Positions 54,284 to 62,346 of a stretch of DNA of 64,000 nucleotides are shown piece after piece. The stretch spans positions 137,839-201,838 of the forward strand of contig NZ_FTNI01000007.1 in the NCBI RefSeq assembly GCF_900156315.1, in the 5' to 3' direction. Positions within the stretch are counted from its first letter, which is position 1. Each line of letters begins with the position of its first letter. The position numbers and the translations under genes are program-made. The notes under the pieces were generated by a model. It had not been told where the DNA came from. It worked only from the letters and a program-made list of their open reading frames with translations, and searched no databases. The stretch is from Microbispora rosea (GTDB taxonomy: Bacteria > Actinomycetota > Actinomycetes > Streptosporangiales > Streptosporangiaceae).

Positions 54284-54693
54284 GCTCACCACCCTGCCTT
54301 CGGCAGCCCCTCGCGGGGATTACGAAGTGAGAAACTCCAGGGACGCCCCGGATCTTCCCCGCACATGTTGGTGAGCCGGAGCATCCTTTTCCAGGTCTTC
54401 CGGCGTCTTCACTGACGAGGGGGTTGATCGCCGTCACCCGCGCGGGGGCGGTCACCCGCACCGCCGTTAGGGCGGCGAGGCACCCGACCCGTGCTGGACG
54501 CCGCCGGACGGTGAGAGGAGGCCGCCCGCGGGCGGCCGCCGTGGTCCGTCCCGTCGCGTGCGGCGCCGTCCGAACGCGAGCGCGCCGTACGCGACCACGT
54601 GCCTGCGCCGGGAGGGCGCGGCCGTGGGAGCGCCCGGTCCGGCCGCCGTCGGCAGCCCGGGACGGACCCCCTCATCCGGGTAGGGTCACCTCC
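54284..54693. other. Intergenic region between msrB and the LigD-type polymerase
   Basis: A 410-bp divergent promoter region. It contains no recognisable gene or strong repeat. Open frames here are very Arg-rich and look like noncoding sequence. Confidence 0.55.
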
Positions 54694-55689
54694 ATGGCTT
54701 CGCCGTACATCGAGATAGAGGTGGGTGGCCGCACGGTCAAGGTCACCAATCCGGACAAGGTCTACTTCCCCGAGATCGGCGCCACCAAGCGCGACCTGGT
54801 GGAGTACTACGTGAGCGTGGGGGACGGCGTGCTGCGCGCCCTCCGGGAGCGGCCGACCTACCTCAAGCGGCACCCCGACGGCGTCGGCACCGAGGCGATC
54901 TACCAGAAGCGGATGCCCCGGCATCCCGACTGGATCGAGACCGTCACCGTGCGCTTCCCCAGCGGGCGCACCGCCGACGCGTTCTGCCCGACCGAGGTGG
55001 CGGCCATCGCGTGGTGCGCCAACCTCGGCACGATCGACTTCCACCCGTGGCACGCCCGCCGCGCCGACCTCGACCACCCCGACGAACTGCGCATCGACAT
55101 CGACCCGCAGCCCGGCACCTCGTTCGAGCAGGCCCGCACGGTGGCCTTCACGGCCAAGGAGATCCTCGACGAGCTGGGCATGACGGGCTTCCCCAAGACC
55201 TCGGGCAGCCGCGGCGTCCACGTGAACGTGCGCATCGAGCCCCGCTGGACCTTCACCGAGGTGCGGTACGCCGCGATCGCCTTCGCCCGGGAGGTCGAGC
55301 GGCGCTCGGACCTCGCGACGAGCGCCTGGTGGAAGGAGGAGCGGGGGGAGAAGGTCTTCATCGACTACAACCAGAACGCCCGCGACCGCACGGTGGTGGC
55401 CGCCTACTCGGTCCGCGCGCGGCCCGACGCCCGGGTCTCCGCCCCGGTGACCTGGGAGGAGCTGGCCGACTGCGACCCGCGCGACTTCGACATCAAAACG
55501 ATGCCGGAGCGGTTCGCCGAGCTGGGCGACGTGCAGCGGGCGATCGACGACCGGGCCTACGACATCGGCACGCTGCTGGAGTGGTACGACGCCGACGAGC
55601 GGGGCGACATGCCGTACCCGCCGAACTACCCGAAGATGCCCGGCGAGCCGAGGCGCGTGCAGCCGAGCAAGGCGAGGCCGTCCAGCTGA
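54694..55689 (+). CDS. LigD-type polymerase/primase domain protein (331 aa)
   Basis: Stand-alone archaeo-eukaryotic-primase-like polymerase of the LigD family used in end joining and gap filling. The catalytic metal motif is D-I-D-P-Q-P-G-T near residues 132-139, with H-P-W-H-A near 116-120 before it, S-G-S-R-G-V-H-V near 170-177 and D-Y-N-Q-N-A-R-D near 226-233. It is about as long as LigD-associated Pol proteins. The matching ATP-dependent ligase is encoded 5.2 kb downstream, separated by unrelated genes; no Ku gene is in the window. Confidence 0.9.
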   Translation: MASPYIEIEVGGRTVKVTNPDKVYFPEIGATKRDLVEYYVSVGDGVLRALRERPTYLKRHPDGVGTEAIYQKRMPRHPDWIETVTVRFPSGRTADAFCPTEVAAIAWCANLGTIDFHPWHARRADLDHPDELRIDIDPQPGTSFEQARTVAFTAKEILDELGMTGFPKTSGSRGVHVNVRIEPRWTFTEVRYAAIAFAREVERRSDLATSAWWKEERGEKVFIDYNQNARDRTVVAAYSVRARPDARVSAPVTWEELADCDPRDFDIKTMPERFAELGDVQRAIDDRAYDIGTLLEWYDADERGDMPYPPNYPKMPGEPRRVQPSKARPSS

Positions 55690-55937
55690 TCCTGACTCGC
55701 CGAACGGTGTTTTTGTCCGCCTGTCTCTGCTCTTGATCGGCTCTTGCATTCCCGCTCGGTGTCCCTGGAGATGGGTGCGGGGATGGTCCTGGCGAGCGCT
55801 CGCCGACGGGGGAGCGGGCGCTCGTCCCCGGGCAAGACCGCATACGGACGAACCTGGAACACCCACGAGCCTCGCCCTCGTACCGCTGCCGAGGGCGGGG
55901 CCGTTGTGCACACGACCGAGCAGGGGGAGACATCCGC

Positions 55938-56153
55938 ATGTGCCTGAGCTGCGGCCGCGGCGAACCTGACGACGACCGCGGGAGTCCCGGCCACATCACT
56001 TGGACGGATCCGCGGACGGCTGCCAGGGCCGCGGACGTCGGCCCGGAGCGGGCCGCCGGCGCCGTCAGCGTCCGGGATGGAAGCCCTCGGCAGGCCGCCT
56101 TCCTGACGCACGGCCGTTGTCCCCTGCCCGGAACAGCTGGAAGCCGCCGCTAG
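55938..56153 (+). CDS. Small CxxC protein (71 aa), possibly degenerate
   Basis: ATG 55938 with GGGGGAG upstream. The first 40 residues resemble a small conserved actinobacterial protein beginning M-C-L-S-C-G-C-G-x-P-x-D-D-H-G-D, followed by I-T and an Ala-rich helix. Here it reads M-C-L-S-C-G-R-G-E-P-D-D-D-R-G-S-P-G-H-I-T. The second CxxC element and the His are replaced, and the last 25 residues look random, suggesting a decayed or extended C-terminus. Function unknown. It lies just before another small gene on the same strand. Confidence 0.5.
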   Translation: MCLSCGRGEPDDDRGSPGHITWTDPRTAARAADVGPERAAGAVSVRDGSPRQAAFLTHGRCPLPGTAGSRR

Positions 56154-56178
56154 ACCGATATGTATGGAGAGTGACCAA

Positions 56179-56457
56179 GTGACGACACCGGTCAAGAGGA
56201 TCACGATGTCCAAGCCGTTCTGCGCCCTCGCGGGCGTCGGGCCGTACGCCCTCGCCAAGGCCGGCGAGGTGTACGAGGACATGGCGCTCCGCGGGCGCAG
56301 GATCGTGAGCAAGATGAGCCGTGAGGCCGCGCAGGAGTTCGAGGAGACCGCGCACGAGCTGGAGGACCTCTCCAGGACCGCTCGCCAGCAGGAGAGGCAG
56401 GAGCGGGAGACGGTCGCCCAGACGCCCGGCAGGGCCCGCGCCGCGTCGAGGGCCTGA
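56179..56457 (+). CDS. Small helical protein of unknown function (92 aa)
   Basis: GTG 56179 is chosen because GGAGAG sits seven bases upstream; ATG 56164 and an internal Met at 56206 are alternatives. The N-terminal third has a short hydrophobic stretch (F-C-A-L-A-G-V-G-P-Y-A-L-A), and residues 35-85 form a long charged helix rich in Glu, Arg and Gln. No family recognised. It is convergent with the glutamate decarboxylase gene. Confidence 0.55.
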   Translation: MTTPVKRITMSKPFCALAGVGPYALAKAGEVYEDMALRGRRIVSKMSREAAQEFEETAHELEDLSRTARQQERQERETVAQTPGRARAASRA

Positions 56458-56576
56458 CACGAGGGCCCGCCGGGCCGTGCGGCACGCGCGCCCGGTCACG
56501 CCGCCGGCCACCCCGGCACCGGCCTGGCCGGAACGCGCGGTGGCCGTCGGCGTCCCGGCGCGTGCCGGTGGGTGGA

Positions 56577-57980
56577 TCAGTGGTGGAAGCTGGTCGCGGC
56601 GTCCGGGCCGAACATCGGGGCGGGCTGCCTGTGCAGCCAGGGCAGCAGGCTGTGAAGGTCGTCCGCCAGGCGATCGGCCAGATCGAGTGAGAAGCCGTTG
56701 CGGCACACCACCCTCAGCACGTGCAGGTCGTCCCGGTTGGGCGGGAACGGGTAGGCCGGCACCAGCCAGCCCCACTCCCGCAGCCGCCGGGACACGTCGT
56801 AGACGTTGAACCTGGTGACGTCGTCGCCGGTGGTGAAGGCGAACACCGGCAGCTGGTCGCCCCGGGTGAGGAGCCGGAAGCAGCCGAGGCCCTCGATGCG
56901 CTCGGCGAGATGGGTCGCCACCCGCCGGAGGGCGCCCTGTACTTCGCGGAACCCTTCGTAACCGAGCCGGAGGAAGTTGTAGTACTGCGCGACGACCTGC
57001 GACCCGGACCGGGAGAAGTTCAGTGTGAACGTCGCGACGTCTCCGCCGAGGTAGTCGACGTGCTCCACCAGATCACCCGGGAGCGCGTCCCGGTCCCGCC
57101 ACAGGATCCACCCGAGCCCCGGATAGACCATCCCGTACTTGTGCCCGGAGACGTTGATGGAGGCGACCCGCGGAAGGCGGAAGTCCCACACCAGGTCCGG
57201 TTCGAGGAAGGGGGCGATCATCCCGCCCGACGCGGCGTCCACGTGCACGGGGACGGACCACCCGGTGCGTTCCTCGAGCGCGTCGAGCGCCGCGCAGATG
57301 CCGGCGATCGGCTCGTAGCTTCCGTCCATGGTGGAGCCGAGGACGGTGACGACGCCGATCGTGTTCTCGTCGCACTGCCCGGCCGCCTCCTCGGCGCCCA
57401 GATGGAACCGGTCGCCCTCCATGGGTACCGTGCGGGGCTCCACCTCCCAGTAGTTGCAGAACTTCTGCCAGCACACCTGGGTGTTGACGCCCATGACCAG
57501 GTTGGGCCGCGCTCCGGCGGCGTAGCGGCCGGCGTTGCGCCGCATCCAGCGGCGTTTGAGCGCCATCCCGCCGAGCATGCACGCCTCGCTGGACCCGACG
57601 GTGGACGTCCCTATCGAGGAGTCGGGGTCGGGAGCGTTCCACAGATGGCCGATCATCGGGATGCAGCGCTGCTCCAGCTCGGCGGTCGCGGGATACTCGT
57701 CCCTGTCGATGAGGTTTCTGTCGGCCATGTCGCCCATGAGCGCGTGCGCCTCCGGCTCCATCCAGGTGCTCACGAATGTGGCGAGGTTCAGCCGTGGGTT
57801 CCCGTCGAGCATCAGCTCGTCGCGGATGAGCCGGGACACGCTGGCGGGCGCCGTGGGCCCCTCCGGCAGCCGGCTCCGGGGAGGGACCGACGTGATCCCG
57901 GAGGCGGGGTCGGTCACCCCGAACAACGGGTTGACCCATACCGGCCGCTGCCCGGCCCGCCTGCCTTCCTGTGGAGTCAC
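56577..57980 (-). CDS. gadB: Glutamate decarboxylase (467 aa)
   Basis: PLP-dependent group II decarboxylase producing GABA and CO2 from glutamate while consuming a proton. Typical motifs are S-S-E-A-C-M-L-G-G-M-A near residue 135, H-V-D-A-A-S-G-G near 240, and S-I-N-V-S-G-H-K-Y-G near 270-279 with the PLP lysine. The length equals that of E. coli GadA/GadB. GTG 57980 is used because GGAGAGGAG precedes it. It lies 23 bp downstream of the class II amidotransferase gene, likely one transcript. Confidence 0.94.
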   Translation of the reverse strand: MTPQEGRRAGQRPVWVNPLFGVTDPASGITSVPPRSRLPEGPTAPASVSRLIRDELMLDGNPRLNLATFVSTWMEPEAHALMGDMADRNLIDRDEYPATAELEQRCIPMIGHLWNAPDPDSSIGTSTVGSSEACMLGGMALKRRWMRRNAGRYAAGARPNLVMGVNTQVCWQKFCNYWEVEPRTVPMEGDRFHLGAEEAAGQCDENTIGVVTVLGSTMDGSYEPIAGICAALDALEERTGWSVPVHVDAASGGMIAPFLEPDLVWDFRLPRVASINVSGHKYGMVYPGLGWILWRDRDALPGDLVEHVDYLGGDVATFTLNFSRSGSQVVAQYYNFLRLGYEGFREVQGALRRVATHLAERIEGLGCFRLLTRGDQLPVFAFTTGDDVTRFNVYDVSRRLREWGWLVPAYPFPPNRDDLHVLRVVCRNGFSLDLADRLADDLHSLLPWLHRQPAPMFGPDAATSFHH

Positions 57981-58003
57981 CGTCCGCTCCTCTCCGTCTC
58001 GGG

Positions 58004-58837
58004 TCAGGGTGTAGCTGGGCTGAATGGGTGCATATCGAAAAAGTTCGGTCTGACGACCGTGTACGTCGACTCCGGCACCTCCAGCCACAGGCCGGGCAGG
58101 TCACGCAGCGGCTCGGACACGACGAGCCGCGCGTCGTCGGAGAGATCGGCCGACTCGAACACCTCCGGATGGAGGTGTCGGAGCGTCTGGGTGTTCGAGC
58201 TGTGGAAGAGCGACCGCGAACGGCGGTCGCTGGAGTAGCGGAAGGACCACAGGCACTCCCCGTCCGAGGTGGCCAGCGACATCTGGAGCGGATCGTCCAC
58301 GTCGTGGCGGCGCGCCGTCCGCTCCACGAGACCGGCCATCCGCTCCACCGCTCCCGGCGGGTCCTCGCGCATCCCCAGCGTGAGCGCCAGGAAGAACATG
58401 ACCTCCGAGTCCGTGGACCCCTCGATCGCCGGGAACAGGTCCGGGGCGACGGCCAGGACCAGATCCCGTTTGAGACGGCCGAACTCGGAGATCGCGCCGT
58501 TGTGCATCCACAGCCAGGAGCCGTACCTGAACGGATGGCAGTTCGTCTGCTGAATCGCCGTTCCAGAGGACGCGCGCACGTGCGCCATGAACAGCGGCGA
58601 CCGGACATGGCGGGCCAGTTCGCGGAGATTGCGGTCGCCCCACGCGGGTTTGGTGTCCTTGAACACCGCGGGCGGCACGCCGGCGTCGCCGTAGTAGCCG
58701 ACGCCGAATCCGTCGCCGTTCACCGTCTCCTCGCCGTACCTGGCGTGGAGACTCTGGTCGATCAGGGAGTTCTCCGGCTCGTAGAGCAGTTTCTCCAGGG
58801 CGATCGGCGAGCCGGTGTAGGTCAGCCAGCGGCACAT
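58004..58837 (-). CDS. Class II glutamine amidotransferase (277 aa)
   Basis: N-terminal nucleophile fold with Cys2 after Met (M-C-R-W-L-T-Y), a V-N-G-D-G-F-G-V-G-Y block near 39-48, H-V-R-A-S-S-G near 85-91, T-N-C-H-P-F near 97-102, W-M-H-N-G near 108-112, and S-D-S/T-D-S-E-V near 141. This is a stand-alone glutaminase domain of the YafJ/EgtC type without a fused synthetase. Directly before gadB, it could release glutamate and ammonia from glutamine to feed the decarboxylase, an acid-consuming pair. That link is inferred from position. Confidence 0.88.
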   Translation of the reverse strand: MCRWLTYTGSPIALEKLLYEPENSLIDQSLHARYGEETVNGDGFGVGYYGDAGVPPAVFKDTKPAWGDRNLRELARHVRSPLFMAHVRASSGTAIQQTNCHPFRYGSWLWMHNGAISEFGRLKRDLVLAVAPDLFPAIEGSTDSEVMFFLALTLGMREDPPGAVERMAGLVERTARRHDVDDPLQMSLATSDGECLWSFRYSSDRRSRSLFHSSNTQTLRHLHPEVFESADLSDDARLVVSEPLRDLPGLWLEVPESTYTVVRPNFFDMHPFSPATP

Positions 58838-59068
58838 GAGTTCTGTCTCCCCACGGCAGCGGGTTCGCCGTCTCGATGTCCCGTCACATCGGCGGCGTTC
58901 CGCGCGGGTGGGGCCGCGGCGGTACGACCCGCTTCCGCCCGATCGGCTCCGGGCTCGTCGGACGCCCGCCGATCGAGCCTCACCGCCGCTGTCCCCTTCG
59001 TCTGCCCTTCCCCTCCATGCCGGTTGTACGCGTGGTGAGGTCCGCCGTTCGGGCCGAGGGGCCCCGCG

Positions 59069-59935
59069 TCAGCGCGTACGCGGCCACACGCCGTCGTAGC
59101 GGTAGCCCAGCTTCTCGACGTCCAGGACGCCCGCGACCGTGTCGCCGTACCGGGGCAGGCGGCTGTTCTCGGTCACGTTCCCGTACGCCGACCGGACCGG
59201 GACCTCGGGATGGCGGGATCGCCACATCTGCCACAGCAGGTCGCCGAAGCAGGCGACGACCCAGTAGAGGGGGTCGTTCGGGGCGGCAGCCTGGGCCAGG
59301 TCCCCTCCGATGCCCATCTGCACCGCGCCGATGTGGATCTCCAGCTGCATGTTGAACACCTGGAAGTCCGGATTTTTCAGCATGGTGGCGATGAGATCGG
59401 CCGAGGCCCATGGGGAGATCTTCCCGCCGTCGGCGTAGGAGCGCCGGAGCGGATGGACTTGCGGGATTCTGGCGGTCCACCCCGCGAACGCGCCGTCGAG
59501 CACGGCCTGATCGTGCTTCGCATTGCCGTTTCCCCCGAAATACGCCTTCGACAGCACCGTCGAGCGCTCCGGCGCCCGGCTGTCGAGAGGCCAGTCCCAG
59601 TACGGCACGGACACGGCCGGATCGATGCGCTGGAGCTCCTGCTCGAAGTGCAGGAGATGCCTGCGCTGCCACGGCAGGAAGAAGCCGTTGGCGTGGGTGG
59701 CCGCGAAGTTGTCCGTGTAGGTCTTGACCAGCGCGTCGTAGGTCCCCCGTGCCTTCAGCGCGCGCACCGCCCGGACGAACGCCTCCCACTGCTGCTTGGT
59801 CATGTCGCCGAGCCGCCGGCGGACCGGCGGCCGGACCGGGTCCGCGTGCGCCGCCGCCCCGCTCACCCCGAACGCGATCGCCGCCGTGCCCAGCACCGCC
59901 GACGCCAGCATCTCCCGCCTGCTCGGCCCGCGCAT
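59069..59935 (-). CDS. Tyrosinase-fold secreted protein lacking several copper ligands (288 aa)
   Basis: TAT-type signal (S-R-R-E-M-L-A-S near residue 5, then a hydrophobic segment to about 31). The body aligns with tyrosinases: N-G-F-F-L-P-W-Q-R-R-H-L-L-H-F-E near 83-98, P-Y-W-D-W near 111 and N-D-P-L-Y-W-V-V-A-C-F-G-D-L-L-W near 220-235. In active tyrosinases the first block has W-H-R, the CuB block H-x-x-x-H and the last one W-L-H-H. Here these read W-Q-R, Q-x-x-x-H and W-V-V-A, so at least three of six copper ligands are missing. It is unlikely to be a working di-copper oxidase. No MelC1-like chaperone gene is adjacent. Confidence 0.85.
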   Translation of the reverse strand: MRGPSRREMLASAVLGTAAIAFGVSGAAAHADPVRPPVRRRLGDMTKQQWEAFVRAVRALKARGTYDALVKTYTDNFAATHANGFFLPWQRRHLLHFEQELQRIDPAVSVPYWDWPLDSRAPERSTVLSKAYFGGNGNAKHDQAVLDGAFAGWTARIPQVHPLRRSYADGGKISPWASADLIATMLKNPDFQVFNMQLEIHIGAVQMGIGGDLAQAAAPNDPLYWVVACFGDLLWQMWRSRHPEVPVRSAYGNVTENSRLPRYGDTVAGVLDVEKLGYRYDGVWPRTR

Positions 59936-60157
59936 ATGTCCGCCCCCCGAATGTTCACCGGATCCTGTGGCCTGTTGCGACCGGCCGAAAGATTAGAACG
60001 GCGAAGCCCCGGGATCGTGAATTTCGCGCCGTGTCGGGGTGCCGGGAGGGATGAAACGGTCATCGGCGGCAGCGGGTCACCCGGTGCGGAGCGGCTCGTT
60101 CCTCACCGCTCACTCCGCTCACTGCGTCGGGTTCTCTCGTGTGCCACTGTAGGAAGC

Positions 60158-60895
60158 GTGCGCCGCATCCACCCCTACGCCGAGGACGAGCCGGACATCC
60201 CCGCCGCCTACGCCTACCCGCGCGACCACTGGTTGCGCCTCAACATGGTCGCCAGCGCCGACGGCGCGGCCTGGGTCGAGGGCCACTCGGAGGGCCTGTC
60301 CGGCCGGGCCGACAAGCGGATCTTCGGACTGCTGCGCGGCCTGGCCGACGTGGTGCTGGCCGGGGCCGCCACCGTTCGCACGGAGGGATACCGGCCCGCC
60401 CGTCCGCGCGAGTCGTGGCGGGATCTGCGGGAGGGCAGGCCTCCGGCGCCGCCCGTCGCCGTCGTCACGCGCCGCCTCGACCTCGATCTCGGCAGTTCGC
60501 TGTTCACCGAGGCCGAGCCGTACGCCCGGACGATCGTGATCACGACGGAGTCGGCGCCGAAGGACCGCCGCGAGGAGGCGGCCGCGAGGGCGGACCTCAT
60601 CGTCGCGGGCGACGACCGGGTCGATCTGACGAGGGCCGTGGGCGAGCTGCGCGACCGGGGGCTCGGCCGCGTCCTGTGCGAGGGCGGCCCCCGAGTGAAC
60701 GCGCAGCTGGCCGCCGCCGGCCTGGTCGACGAGCTGGCGCTGACCGTGAGCCCGCTGCTGACCGGCGGCGACGCGGCGCGCATACTGGACGGCGTCGCAT
60801 CGCACACGCCGCTGACCCTCGCCCAGGTGCTCGAAGAGGACGGTTTCCTCTTCTGCCGCTACATCAGGGAGGCGCAGGATGAAGCTTCCGGTTGA
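60158..60895 (+). CDS. RibD C-terminal-like pyrimidine reductase family protein (245 aa)
   Basis: Dihydrofolate-reductase-fold protein of the RibD C-terminal type: R-L-N-M-V-A-S-A-D-G near residue 28-37, L-A-D-V-V-L-A-G-A-A-T-V-R near 62-74, G-R-V-L-C-E-G-G-P near 168-176 and the block L-T-V-S-P-L-L-T-G-G near 192-201. Such proteins reduce 5-amino-6-ribosylamino-uracil-type or similar substrates with NADPH; as a stand-alone actinobacterial protein its substrate is uncertain. GTG 60158 has AGGAAGC directly upstream. Its 3' end overlaps the ligase gene by 17 bp. Confidence 0.86.
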   Translation: MRRIHPYAEDEPDIPAAYAYPRDHWLRLNMVASADGAAWVEGHSEGLSGRADKRIFGLLRGLADVVLAGAATVRTEGYRPARPRESWRDLREGRPPAPPVAVVTRRLDLDLGSSLFTEAEPYARTIVITTESAPKDRREEAAARADLIVAGDDRVDLTRAVGELRDRGLGRVLCEGGPRVNAQLAAAGLVDELALTVSPLLTGGDAARILDGVASHTPLTLAQVLEEDGFLFCRYIREAQDEASG

Positions 60896-61988
60896 GCCGG
60901 AGATCCCCGACCTGGATCTGCCGGTAGTTCCGCCGGTCGCGCCGATGCTCGCCAAGGCCGTCAAGGGGCTGCCGAAGCAGGACGGCACGCTCTACTACGA
61001 GCCGAAGTGGGACGGCTTCCGCTGCATCGTCTTCCGCGACGGCGACGAGGTCTTCCTCGGCAGCAGGAACGAGCGGCCCTTCACGCGCTACTTCCCCGAG
61101 CTGGTCGAGGCCGTCAGGCGGGAGCTGCCGCCCAAGTGCGTGGTGGACGGCGAGATCGTGCTGATCAGAGGGCAGTCGCTCGACTTCGACGCGTTGCAGC
61201 AGCGCATCCATCCCGCGCAGTCCCGGGTGCGGCTGCTGGCGGAGAACACGCCCGCGTCCTTCGTCGCCTTCGATCTGCTCGCCACCGCGACGGAAGACCT
61301 CATGGAGGCGCCGTTCTCGGAGCGGAGGGCCCGGCTGGAGGAGATGCTGGCGGGTGCGGGCCGGTCCGTGCGGCTCACACCGGTGACCCGGGACGAGAGC
61401 CGGGCCGCCGAGTGGTTCGACGCGTTCGAGGGCGCAGGCCTGGACGGCATCGTCGTCAAGCCGGGCGACCAGCCGTACACGCCGGACAAGCGCGTGATGT
61501 TCAAGGTCAAGCACGAGCGGACGGCCGACTGCGTCGTGGCGGGCTACCGCGAGCACAAGTCGGGGCCGATCGTCGGCTCGCTGCTGCTCGGGCTCTACTC
61601 GCCGGACGGCCGCCTGCACCACGTAGGCGTCGCCGCGTCCTTCCCGATGAAGCGGCGCGAGGAGCTCGTCGAGGAGCTCGCGCCCTACCGGGTGCAGGAC
61701 CTGAGCGAGCATCCGTGGGGACACTGGGCCGAGGTCGCGGGGGGCGGCGCCGAGGGCCAGCGCCTGCCCGGGGCCGTGTCACGGTGGAACGCCAAGAAGG
61801 ATCTGTCGTTCATCCCGCTGCGGCCGGAGCGGGTGGTCGAGGTGGCCTACGACCACATGGAGGGCGATCGCTTCCGGCACACCGCCCAGTTCCGCCGCTG
61901 GCGCCCGGACCGCACCCCCGCGTCCTGCACCTACGAACAGCTCGAACGCCCGGTGAGCTACGACCTCGACAAGATCCTCGCCCGCTGA
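60879..61988 (+). CDS. ATP-dependent DNA ligase, LigC/LigD-ligase type (369 aa)
   Basis: The nucleotidyltransferase domain has the adenylated lysine in Y-E-P-K-W-D-G-F-R near residues 42-50, D-G-E-I-V-L-I near 90-96, F-V-A-F-D-L-L near 128-134, D-G-I-V-V-K near 188-193 and K-V-K-H near 208-211. An OB-fold domain follows (about 220-340). It seals nicks using ATP and probably works with the LigD-type polymerase at 54694-55689 in a Ku-linked or base-excision repair route. Translation is coupled to the upstream reductase gene by a 17-bp overlap. Confidence 0.92.
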   Translation: MKLPVEPEIPDLDLPVVPPVAPMLAKAVKGLPKQDGTLYYEPKWDGFRCIVFRDGDEVFLGSRNERPFTRYFPELVEAVRRELPPKCVVDGEIVLIRGQSLDFDALQQRIHPAQSRVRLLAENTPASFVAFDLLATATEDLMEAPFSERRARLEEMLAGAGRSVRLTPVTRDESRAAEWFDAFEGAGLDGIVVKPGDQPYTPDKRVMFKVKHERTADCVVAGYREHKSGPIVGSLLLGLYSPDGRLHHVGVAASFPMKRREELVEELAPYRVQDLSEHPWGHWAEVAGGGAEGQRLPGAVSRWNAKKDLSFIPLRPERVVEVAYDHMEGDRFRHTAQFRRWRPDRTPASCTYEQLERPVSYDLDKILAR

Positions 61989-62011
61989 CCCGCTGACCCG
62001 CTGACCCGCTG
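61982..62011. repeat. Three 9-bp tandem repeats (CGCTGACCC) after the ligase gene
   Basis: The unit begins at the last ligase codon and its TGA stop, and repeats directly three times. It may be slippage-generated. Confidence 0.7.
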
Positions 62012-62040
62012 CGCCGCCGGGCCGTCGGCCGGCCTGACCC

Positions 62041-62346
62041 TCAGCCCGCCAGTGCGCGGACGGCCGCGGTGACGACGACGGCGACCGCGACGACCACCAG
62101 GAACGGCGCGCGCAGCAGCAGCGCGACGGCCGCCGCGGCGAGCCCGGCGGCCCGGGCGTCGACGACGAGCGTGCGGCCGTCGGCGAAGGTCTGCAGGGCG
62201 ATCAGCGCGGCCAGCGCCGCGATCGGCACCAGCGCGGCCAGCCTGCGGACGAGCGGCCGCTCCAGCACCGCCGCCGGCACCGAAAGGCCGAGCAGCTTCA
62301 CGGCGTAGCACCCGGCCGCGGTGACGACGATCGCGACCCAGACCAT
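62041..62346 (-). CDS. azlD: AzlD-family branched-chain amino acid exporter subunit (101 aa)
   Basis: Four short hydrophobic segments with the AzlD opening M-V-W-V-A-I-V-V-T-A-A-G-C-Y-A-V-K-L and L-A-A-L-V-P-I-A-A-L-A-A-L-I-A near residues 36-50. AzlD proteins pair with AzlC in export of branched-chain amino acids or analogues. ATG 62346 overlaps the azlC stop region by one base. Confidence 0.88.
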   Translation of the reverse strand: MVWVAIVVTAAGCYAVKLLGLSVPAAVLERPLVRRLAALVPIAALAALIALQTFADGRTLVVDARAAGLAAAAVALLLRAPFLVVVAVAVVVTAAVRALAG

